Source of the DNA: JBKEDC01 sp047974225
GTDB taxonomy: Bacteria > Bacteroidota > Bacteroidia > Bacteroidales > Prolixibacteraceae
DNA: 21,970 nucleotides
Assembly (NCBI GenBank): GCA_047974225.1
Contig: JBKECD010000102.1
Location: forward strand, 1 to 21,970
Direction: 5' to 3'
Shown piece after piece: positions 7,243 through 13,613 of this stretch (positions are counted from its first letter, which is position 1; each line of letters begins with the position of its first letter). The notes below the pieces were generated by a model that was not told the DNA's origin, did no database searches, and worked only from the letters and a program-made list of their open reading frames with translations. The position numbers and the translations under genes are program-made.

Positions 7243-7986
7243 ATGACAACGAAAGTTTTAAATGTGAGTGTACACACTCCAAACGACGACATGAATAGCT
7301 TGGGTCAAGCTATCGCCAACAAAAGAAGTCTGCTAGGCAGCAGCGCCAGTAGCTACGCTATCACTCTGATGGACAGAGTGATGACACAAGTGAGCCAGCT
7401 CAACCAGACAATTCTGGAAGCGCGAGTACGAGCCAATTCTCGTCAGTATGTACTGGAAATGAAGCTAATCAGCCACAATTTTCACCGCATGATTTCCTCC
7501 TTTGCAGCCATGAGTAATTTATCGGCTCAACCAGCAGCTCAGAAGATATTGGCAGCAATTGAGCCCCATCAAAAGAAGTTGGCAAGCACAGTTCGCCAAC
7601 TGACAGTCAATTCCATTGTCAGCTCCATGCTTTCCGACTTGGAGCAAGATGGAGTGAAGGAATGCACGGACAGCATCATGTATGCAAGCACGATATTGGC
7701 AGACTTAAAGGTGGCGCAAGCCAACTTCATAGCCTCCTATGCGGATTACCGAGATTTGCGCAGTCAGCAAGTGGAGAAAGCCAACGCCACGATGCTTCGG
7801 AAAGAGCTCGTAAGCCTGATTAACACCGAATTGGTGGTCTATCTCAACGCCATGGTGCATGAGGATGCTGGCACCTATGGAGCTTTTGCCGATGCCGTGG
7901 CGAGCATCATCAAGAGTCATCGCACAGCACTCAAAGCCCGTGCCACTCGAAGCCGAAATATGGCAAGCGAAGCAGCGGAAGAATAG
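7243..7986 (+). CDS. Helical protein of unknown function, DUF6261-like
   Basis: The frame is open from 7180, but the Met at 7243 (MTTKVLNVSV) is the better start: it follows an AT-rich leader, and the 21 upstream residues look like translated leader. The resulting 247-residue protein appears almost wholly alpha-helical, has no signal peptide or membrane segment, and ends in a basic then acidic tail (KARATRSRNMASEAAEE). The layout, with a helical N-terminal half, then LKVAQANFIASYADYRD, then LRKELVSLINTELVVY and a final AFADAVASIIKSHRTALKAR, resembles Bacteroidota DUF6261 proteins as I remember them. No function is established for those. It is divergent from argF' and convergent with the cob operon, so the context gives no role. 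Confidence 0.65.
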   Translation: MTTKVLNVSVHTPNDDMNSLGQAIANKRSLLGSSASSYAITLMDRVMTQVSQLNQTILEARVRANSRQYVLEMKLISHNFHRMISSFAAMSNLSAQPAAQKILAAIEPHQKKLASTVRQLTVNSIVSSMLSDLEQDGVKECTDSIMYASTILADLKVAQANFIASYADYRDLRSQQVEKANATMLRKELVSLINTELVVYLNAMVHEDAGTYGAFADAVASIIKSHRTALKARATRSRNMASEAAEE

Positions 7987-8004
7987 ACTTGGAGATGAAT
8001 AATG

Positions 8005-8022
8005 AAAAAAAAAGGGGGGGGG
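8005..8022. repeat. A9-G9 homopolymer junction
   Basis: Nine A (8005-8013) run directly into nine G (8014-8022), just after the stop of the 7243-7986 gene. Such a tract is prone to slippage and to sequencing error. It lies outside any supported gene. Confidence 0.8.
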
Positions 8023-8040
8023 AATCCTGACTAATAAGTT

Positions 8041-8072
8041 CTACAAAGATATCAGGGCTCTACCCCTACAAA
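8041..8072. repeat. Dispersed 32-bp repeat, copy 1
   Basis: It matches 21911-21942 at 28 of 32 positions, sharing CTACAAAGA, CAGGGCTCT and CCCCTACAAA. It lies between the convergent genes ending at 7986 and 8101. Confidence 0.75.
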
Positions 8073-8100
8073 AAACTAATTTTTAGAACTCCCCTATTAT

Positions 8101-8622
8101 TCACTTCACCCTCATCGGAATCCCCGACACCATCAGCGTTACTTCATCAGCCATTGAGGCGATGAACTGATTAGTCCAACCTTGGAGGTCGGTAAATTTG
8201 CGCATCACTTCGCTTTCGGCATGCCCGCCCATTCCGATTTCGTTGGAGATGATGAGCAGCTCGCAATCCTTAGCAAAAAGCGCCTGCAATTCGGCTTTAG
8301 CTAGGGCTAGAATTTCATCAATCGAGCGCTCTTGATGGTCGAAAAACAAATTAGTAAGCCAAAGGGTGATGCAATCGAGCAGCACCACTCGCCCCTCGAC
8401 TTCAGCCTGAGAAATATGCACAGGAATTTCCAGATTAGTCCACTCACTGCCCCGGTCATTTTGATGGCGAATCACTCGCTGCTTAAAATCCTCGTCCCAT
8501 ATTCGAGCGGTGGCGAGATAAACAGGGCGGTCGGTTTTATCCAAGGCGAGCGATTGTGCAAAGCTACTTTTGCCCGACCGCTGTCCGCCTGTGATGAAAT
8601 GTATTTTGGCTTGTTTTTTCAT
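8101..8622 (-). CDS. cobU: Adenosylcobinamide kinase / guanylyltransferase
   Basis: A 173-residue bifunctional enzyme that phosphorylates adenosylcobinamide and then transfers GMP to give adenosylcobinamide-GDP. The N-terminal P-loop GGQRSGKS is at 12-19. The segment IWDEDFKQRVIRHQNDRG carries His53, which corresponds to the guanylylated His of CobU (His46 in Salmonella). VLLDCITLWLTNL is a typical core strand-helix. Its start overlaps the cobC stop by 4 bases, so translation is coupled. It is the last gene of the cobT-cobS-cobC-cobU operon. Length is normal for the family. Confidence 0.95.
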   Translation of the reverse strand: MKKQAKIHFITGGQRSGKSSFAQSLALDKTDRPVYLATARIWDEDFKQRVIRHQNDRGSEWTNLEIPVHISQAEVEGRVVLLDCITLWLTNLFFDHQERSIDEILALAKAELQALFAKDCELLIISNEIGMGGHAESEVMRKFTDLQGWTNQFIASMADEVTLMVSGIPMRVK

Positions 8623-9188
8623 AAGAAATTCACTTTATAGTAAGCGTCATTGCTCCACTTGATTTGAATCACATCGGCATAATCCACCTCGATGGCGAAT
8701 ATCTTTTGCGGAGCAGCATCGAGCAAGTGCGACAATAGGGCTCGGATTACGCCCGCATGAGTGAACAACAAAATCTCTCGATGCTCTGTTTTCACCAGCT
8801 CATTCCAAAAGCACACGGCACGCTGCTGCACATCCATGAAGTTTTCTCCCCCATGTATTCGGCAATGAATAAAATCTGCGCCCCACGCTCGTTGCTGTTC
8901 TTCGGGGATTTCGCTCCAAGGAGTCATTTCCCATGACGCAAAATCCATTTCCTGCAAGGCATTTTCTGTGTTGATTTGAGATGCGTCAAAGAGTTGTTCA
9001 GCCAGATGAACGCACCGACCAAGAGGACTTGTATAACAGGCATCCACGGCGACATCTTCGAGCTTCTTCCGCACTTTCTTTTCAGCATCATGCAGCATTT
9101 CAGCATTAGGCATCACTTCGGAACGCCCATAGCAGACTCCTTCGGGAGCTTCGGTCTTGGGGTGGCGAATGAGGTAGATATTTTTCAT
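8619..9188 (-). CDS. cobC: Alpha-ribazole phosphatase (histidine phosphatase family)
   Basis: A 189-residue member of the phosphoglycerate-mutase-like phosphatases. The phospho-accepting His9 is in LIRHPKTE, followed by GVCYGRSEV, TSPLGRCVHLAEQL, the acidic EMDFASWEM and a second catalytic His in LLFTHAGVIRALL. In cobalamin synthesis CobC removes the phosphate from alpha-ribazole phosphate or from cobalamin phosphate. The family is broad, but the position between cobS and cobU makes this role very likely. It starts 2 bases after the cobS stop. Confidence 0.9.
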   Translation of the reverse strand: MKNIYLIRHPKTEAPEGVCYGRSEVMPNAEMLHDAEKKVRKKLEDVAVDACYTSPLGRCVHLAEQLFDASQINTENALQEMDFASWEMTPWSEIPEEQQRAWGADFIHCRIHGGENFMDVQQRAVCFWNELVKTEHREILLFTHAGVIRALLSHLLDAAPQKIFAIEVDYADVIQIKWSNDAYYKVNFL

Positions 9189-9190
9189 CG

Positions 9191-9952
9191 CTAGGCTATA
9201 TTATAGTCCATTGCGCAGAAGAACGCAAAAATCAACAGTTCGTTCACCTGCTGCGCCATGCCGAGGCAATCGCCCGTATATCCGCCAAGGTGTTTGTTGA
9301 AGTATCGACCAGCGAGCAAGCTTGAAATAATAACTAGCGGAATGACCGCAAAGACAATCGGCTCAAAGAAAAGCAAGGGCAGAATGGCTAGCATAAAGGC
9401 GAGCGATATTCTCCCCCATGAAAGCGGTGCAGAGGAATCCTTCGATTTGGAGTTTTCGCTTCGTGCATTGTGCCAGAATTTGGACAAGAGCAAAAGCGGA
9501 AACCGACTGAGCGCATGTGCCACAATCAGCACCAAAGGAATTTCCACCGCTTTGATACTATATAATAGACTAATCTTGAGTGCAAGTAAAAAGAAAATCC
9601 CGATAGCAGCATAAGCTCCCACACGAGAATCCTTCATGATGGTCAGCTTTTGCTCCGTGCTATATCCCCCGCCGAAAGCATCGCAGACATCCGCCCAACC
9701 ATCTTCATGGAAAGCCCCCGTGGCGAGAATCATCGCCCCGAGGGCGAGAATAATCGAGGGCAAATGGGGCAAGAAAAAGGAGAAAGCAAAATAAGCCAGC
9801 CCACCAATTGCGCCCACCACAATGCCCACAAGGGGAAACCAAGTGAGAATGAAAGCTTGATTTTCTTTTTTATATTCCACCTTAAAAGGCATGGGCAATC
9901 GACTGAAATAAAGGAATGCCGAGCCGATGATATTCAATTCTCGTCTAAACAT
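9191..9952 (-). CDS. cobS: Adenosylcobinamide-GDP ribazoletransferase (cobalamin synthase)
   Basis: A 253-residue inner-membrane enzyme that joins adenosylcobinamide-GDP and alpha-ribazole (or its phosphate). The conserved acidic motif HEDGWADVCDAFGGG spans 82-96 and is followed by MKDSRVGAYA (106-115). Several hydrophobic segments flank these, for example around 38-62, 64-80, 113-134 and 185-210, as expected of CobS. The gene overlaps the cobT end by 8 bases. Confidence 0.95.
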   Translation of the reverse strand: MFRRELNIIGSAFLYFSRLPMPFKVEYKKENQAFILTWFPLVGIVVGAIGGLAYFAFSFFLPHLPSIILALGAMILATGAFHEDGWADVCDAFGGGYSTEQKLTIMKDSRVGAYAAIGIFFLLALKISLLYSIKAVEIPLVLIVAHALSRFPLLLLSKFWHNARSENSKSKDSSAPLSWGRISLAFMLAILPLLFFEPIVFAVIPLVIISSLLAGRYFNKHLGGYTGDCLGMAQQVNELLIFAFFCAMDYNIA

Positions 9953-11006
9953 CTTGGGTGATATTATACACTTTGGTTTCTGAAAAAGCTGTCATTTGGT
10001 TGAGCATCGCCACACTGGCTTGCACAATCGGATAGCAGAGCGCCGCACCAGTGCCCTCGCCTAGGCGGAGCTGCAAATCGAGAATCGGATTTCCGCCCAC
10101 ATGCTGAAGCATCTTCGTGTGGCTCGGCTCGTGGGAGCAATGCGAAAAGATGGCATAATCTCTCACGAGTGGATTGATGGCATGAGCAGCCAAGAAGCCC
10201 GAAGTGGTGATAAAACCATCAACAAGAATAGTCATTCTTCGGCTAGCTGCTTCGAGCATTCCGCCCGCAATGGTGGCTATTTCTAGTCCGCCAAATCGGG
10301 CTAGATTTTCCTCAGGCGTTTCGGCAATGCCGAGCTTGTCGATGGCTTGCTGAATCACCTCCGCCTTATGGCGCACCCCCTCGGGGAGCAGCCCACAACC
10401 TGGTCCTGCAGCGTCGGCAACTGAAACACCCGCATAGACCGACAGCAGCGCTGTGGCAGGAGATGAATTGCCGATTCCCATTTCGCCAAAGCCGATGACA
10501 TTCGTCCCCTTTTCGGCGAAGCTCGCCACCACCTCACGCCCGTTTTGAATCGCCTGATTGCATTCAGCTAGGGTCATGGCAGGCTCATGCAGAAAGTTCC
10601 GACTCGCCTTGCGCACCTTTTTGTCGATGAGTTTTGGGTGAGGCTCGAAATCATAGTCCACCCCCGCATCCACCACATATAAATCAAATCCAAATTGCTG
10701 ACAAAGGAATCCAATCCCGCCCCCGCCATTGCAGAAATTCAAGCACTGTTGCCAAGTGATTTCCACAGGCGAAGGACTGACTCCCTCTTGCGTAATTTTA
10801 TGGTCGGATGCGATGGTGAGCATCACAGGCTTTTGCAGCGAAGGCTTAGTGGTCTGTTGAATCAAGCCTATCTGCATGGCGAGCTCTTCGAGCTGCCCGA
10901 GCGAGCCTAGCGGCTTCGTCTTTTGGTCGATGTTGTGCTGCAAAAGTTTTTGCAGGCTCTCGTTCTTCGTTGATTTGATTGCTAAGTTTTCTAATGCTTT
11001 CATCAT
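9945..11006 (-). CDS. cobT: Nicotinate-nucleotide-dimethylbenzimidazole phosphoribosyltransferase
   Basis: A 353-residue enzyme that activates the lower-ligand base, making alpha-ribazole phosphate from nicotinate mononucleotide and a benzimidazole. The N-terminal LDQ-like region reads NIDQKTKPLGSLGQLEELA, followed by ASDHKITQEGVSPSP and FGEMGIGNSSPATALL. LRLGEGTGAAL places the catalytic Glu at residue 317, the same number as in Salmonella CobT. Two adjacent ATG codons allow a start one residue later. It is first in the operon, and no cobalamin riboswitch is visible before it. Confidence 0.96.
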   Translation of the reverse strand: MMKALENLAIKSTKNESLQKLLQHNIDQKTKPLGSLGQLEELAMQIGLIQQTTKPSLQKPVMLTIASDHKITQEGVSPSPVEITWQQCLNFCNGGGGIGFLCQQFGFDLYVVDAGVDYDFEPHPKLIDKKVRKASRNFLHEPAMTLAECNQAIQNGREVVASFAEKGTNVIGFGEMGIGNSSPATALLSVYAGVSVADAAGPGCGLLPEGVRHKAEVIQQAIDKLGIAETPEENLARFGGLEIATIAGGMLEAASRRMTILVDGFITTSGFLAAHAINPLVRDYAIFSHCSHEPSHTKMLQHVGGNPILDLQLRLGEGTGAALCYPIVQASVAMLNQMTAFSETKVYNITQDV

Positions 11007-11020
11007 TTATTTTTAAAGTA

Positions 11021-11028
11021 CAAATATA
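11021..11028 (-). promoter_or_regulatory. Possible -7 element for the cob operon
   Basis: On the minus strand this reads TATATTTG, an exact TAnnTTTG match, 14 bases before the cobT start. A -33 TTTG is not found at the expected distance, and the implied leader would be only about 10 bases. It would leave no room for a riboswitch leader. Confidence 0.4.
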
Positions 11029-11236
11029 GCATAAACACCCCTTCTCAGGGCACAGTTCGCCGTTCGCTTTAAAAAAATAACTGTTTTTTTTGAAGATATC
11101 ATTCGACACAACAAAAAATATCAATAACTTGCGGCGTTTTTTGATGGATGCACCTGATTTGACCTAACAACAACAGACAAGCAAGCGCTTTCACCAAAAG
11201 CAATTAAATCAATTATCACTTAAAATATTCAAACTT

Positions 11237-12433
11237 ATGAGTAGTTACTCTTCTTTTCAGAAGCATCTGCAAGATGAATTGTCGGGCATCGAGTCGGCAG
11301 GATTGTATAAAAACGAGCGCATCATTGTGTCGCCACAAGGTGCAGCCATCAACGTAAGCACAGGGCAAGAAGTGCTCAACTTCTGCGCCAACAACTATCT
11401 CGGACTTTCCGACAATAAAGAGCTCATCGAAGCAGCCAAAACAGCCATGGATGAACGTGGATTTGGCATGTCGTCGGTGCGCTTCATCTGCGGAACACAA
11501 GACCTGCACAAAGAGCTTGAAGCTGCTATTGCCAAATTCTTTGGCATGGAGGACGCCATCCTTTATGCAGCATGCTTCGACGCCAACGGAGGAGTCTTCG
11601 AGCCTCTCTTAAGTGCCGAAGATGCGATTATCTCCGACTCGCTCAACCACGCTTCTATTATTGATGGGGTGCGCTTGTGTAAGGCAGCTCGCTATCGCTA
11701 TGCGAATGCCGACATGGACGACCTCGAAAAACAACTCCAAGACGCACAAGCACAACGCTTCCGCCTCATCGTTACTGATGGCGTATTCTCAATGGACGGC
11801 AACGTTGCTCCAATGGATAAAATCTATGAATTGGCGCAAAAATATGATGCCATGATTATGATTGACGAATCACACTCAGCAGGTGTGGTGGGCAAAACTG
11901 GTCGTGGTGCTACTGAGCTTTACAATCTTCGTGGCAAGGTGGAAATCATCACCGGAACACTCGGCAAAGCCTTTGGCGGTGCGATTGGTGGTTTCACCAC
12001 TGGTAAGAAAGAAATTATCGACATGCTTCGTCAGCGTTCACGCCCTTATTTGTTTTCCAACTCTATTCCTCCTGCAATTGCAGCCGCTGGAATCAAGATG
12101 TTTGACATGATGGAGCGCACCAACGAATTGCAAGATAAACTGCACGCCAACACCGATTATTTCGTGGCTAAAATGAAAGAAGCAGGCTTCGATATTAAGC
12201 CTACGCAATCTTCGATCTGCGCCGTAATGCTCTATGATGCGAAACTTTCGCAAGATGTGGCAGCCAAACTTTTGGATGAAGGCATCTATGTAACTGGCTT
12301 CTACTATCCTGTTGTGCCTAAAGACTTGGCTCGCATCCGTGTGCAAATCTCGGCAGGACACGAAACAGAGCATCTCGACAAGTGTGTGGCTGCATTCACC
12401 AAAGTAGGAAAAGAATTGGGAGTGATTAAATAA
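11237..12433 (+). CDS. kbl: 2-amino-3-ketobutyrate CoA ligase (glycine C-acetyltransferase)
   Basis: A 398-residue PLP enzyme of the alpha-oxoamine synthase family. It cleaves 2-amino-3-ketobutyrate with CoA into glycine and acetyl-CoA. Visible signatures are FCANNYLGLS (49-58), GFGMSSVRFICGT, SDSLNHASIIDG, the PLP-aspartate region IDESHSAG (209-216), and TGTLGKAFGG with the Schiff-base Lys244, the number found in E. coli Kbl. Length is that of the family. The threonine dehydrogenase gene follows 152 bases downstream on the same strand and supplies the substrate, which separates it from the related biotin and sphingolipid synthases. Confidence 0.95.
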   Translation: MSSYSSFQKHLQDELSGIESAGLYKNERIIVSPQGAAINVSTGQEVLNFCANNYLGLSDNKELIEAAKTAMDERGFGMSSVRFICGTQDLHKELEAAIAKFFGMEDAILYAACFDANGGVFEPLLSAEDAIISDSLNHASIIDGVRLCKAARYRYANADMDDLEKQLQDAQAQRFRLIVTDGVFSMDGNVAPMDKIYELAQKYDAMIMIDESHSAGVVGKTGRGATELYNLRGKVEIITGTLGKAFGGAIGGFTTGKKEIIDMLRQRSRPYLFSNSIPPAIAAAGIKMFDMMERTNELQDKLHANTDYFVAKMKEAGFDIKPTQSSICAVMLYDAKLSQDVAAKLLDEGIYVTGFYYPVVPKDLARIRVQISAGHETEHLDKCVAAFTKVGKELGVIK

Positions 12434-12440
12434 GGCCGAA

Positions 12441-12485
12441 GCCCCCTCCATCTCCCCCGAGGGGGAGGGATAGAACCACAAAGAT
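12441..12485. repeat. REP-like arm A, copy 2
   Basis: GCCCCCTCCATCTCCCCC followed by GAGGGGGAGGGATAGAACC forms a near-perfect C-rich/G-rich hairpin 7 bases after the kbl stop. It matches 2560-2604. Besides being a dispersed repeat it could fold as a stem at the kbl transcript end, though there is no T-run. Confidence 0.85.
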
Positions 12486-12540
12486 GAATAAATGATAGAA
12501 AATAGATACCTAGTACAAATAAATTATTAACCCTGTGCCT

Positions 12541-12579
12541 CTAACTCCTCCCCAAAGGGGGAGGTTGGGAGGGGGCTTA
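12541..12579. repeat. REP-like arm B, copy 2
   Basis: CTCCTCCCCAAAGGGGGAGG followed by TTGGGAGGGGGCTT is self-complementary and is close to the reverse complement of arm A, including the end AAGCCCCCTCC. Together with 12441-12485 it makes an inverted pair separated by about 55 bases, between kbl and the dehydrogenase gene. Confidence 0.85.
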
Positions 12580-12585
12580 CACCGT

Positions 12586-13536
12586 ATGAAGAAAATACTT
12601 ATCGTTGGAAGCACCGGTCAGATTGGCTCGGAGCTTAGCATTAAATTGCGCTCGATTTATGGCAAAGAAAATGTGATTTGTGGCTATTTCAAACCACCAT
12701 ACCCCGAAGGTTTTTTTGATTGGGGTCCCACCGTGGAAATTGATGCGACCGACAAAGAACAAATCGACGCTGTGGTGAAGGAATATCAAATCGACACCAT
12801 CTATAACTTAGCAGCCATTCTTTCAGCTACTGCTGAAAAGAACCCCAAGCTCGGTTGGGATGTGGGCATTGGCGCACTGATGAACTGCCTTGATGTGGCG
12901 CGCGACAATGGTTGCGCAATATTCACCCCTAGTTCTATCGGTGCTTTCGGTCCGAGCACTCCGCCCGACCAAACACCGCAAGACACCATTCAGCGACCAA
13001 CAACAGTCTATGGCATCACTAAAGTGATAGGTGAATTGCTCAGCGATTATTATTACACTCGCTGGGGTGTTGATGCTCGCTCCGTGCGCTTCCCCGGCAT
13101 CATCTCCAACCTCACCTTGCCCGGTGGCGGAACAACCGACTATGCCGTGGATATTTATTATCACGCTGTGCGTGGCGAAAAATTCATCTGCCCCCTAGGC
13201 AAAGAAACCTATATGGACATGATGTATATGCCCGATGCGCTCAATGCCATGATTGACATCATGGAGGCAGACGCTTCGCGATTGGTGCACCGCAACTCAT
13301 TCAACGTTACAGCAATGAGCTTCAACCCCGAAATGATTTATAACGCCATCAAAAAGCATTATCCTGACTTTGAAATGGAATATGAAATCGACCCTGTGAA
13401 GCAAGCCATTGCTAACTCATGGCCCAACTCACTTGATGACTCCTGCGCTCGCACAGAGTGGGACTGGAGTCCCGAGTATGACCTCGAGAAAATGACTACC
13501 GACATGATCGATGTCCTCAAGAAAAAGCTGAAATAA
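12586..13536 (+). CDS. L-threonine 3-dehydrogenase, short-chain (epimerase-like) type
   Basis: A 316-residue NAD-dependent dehydrogenase of the extended short-chain/epimerase type. The start at 12586 (MKKILIVGSTGQIG) puts the Rossmann motif GSTGQIG at residues 8-14. The frame is open from an ATG at 12535, but the extra 17 residues MPLTPPQRGRLGGGLHR are translated REP-like repeat and are excluded. The catalytic YxxxK is Y142/K146 in TTVYGITKVIGE, with SSIGAFG before it and SVRFPGIISNLTLPGGGTTDYA after it, as in SDR-type threonine dehydrogenases. It should oxidise threonine to 2-amino-3-ketobutyrate, the substrate of the upstream Kbl. The two genes probably act as a pair even if the repeat between them affects the transcript. 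Confidence 0.92.
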   Translation: MKKILIVGSTGQIGSELSIKLRSIYGKENVICGYFKPPYPEGFFDWGPTVEIDATDKEQIDAVVKEYQIDTIYNLAAILSATAEKNPKLGWDVGIGALMNCLDVARDNGCAIFTPSSIGAFGPSTPPDQTPQDTIQRPTTVYGITKVIGELLSDYYYTRWGVDARSVRFPGIISNLTLPGGGTTDYAVDIYYHAVRGEKFICPLGKETYMDMMYMPDALNAMIDIMEADASRLVHRNSFNVTAMSFNPEMIYNAIKKHYPDFEMEYEIDPVKQAIANSWPNSLDDSCARTEWDWSPEYDLEKMTTDMIDVLKKKLK

Positions 13537-13549
13537 TACAGCACTCCTC

Positions 13550-13578
13550 AAAAAGCTGCCTTAGGGCAGCTTTTTTTT
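13550..13578 (+). terminator. Intrinsic terminator after the threonine dehydrogenase gene
   Basis: AAAAAGCTGCC at 13550-13560, loop TTAG, then GGCAGCTTTTT at 13565-13575 with further T residues to 13578. A strong stem plus T-run, 14 bases after the stop codon. Confidence 0.92.
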
Positions 13579-13580
13579 GC

Positions 13581-13588
13581 TATCTTCG
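13581..13588 (+). promoter_or_regulatory. Possible -7 element for the GH95 gene
   Basis: TATCTTCG, one mismatch from TAnnTTTG, lies just after the terminator T-run and 25 bases before the fucosidase start. No -33 element is clear because the terminator occupies that position. Confidence 0.35.
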
Positions 13589-13613
13589 CCGCCAAACCCT
13601 TAATTTATAATTC

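Noticed and set aside
8075..8097. Terminator for the cob operon (CTAA/TTAG stem with T6 on the minus strand)
   Set aside because: The stem is only about 4 bp and A/T-rich, too weak to call.
12535..12585. Upstream start for the threonine dehydrogenase
   Set aside because: The 17 extra residues are translated from the REP-like arm; the Rossmann fold begins properly at the Met at 12586.
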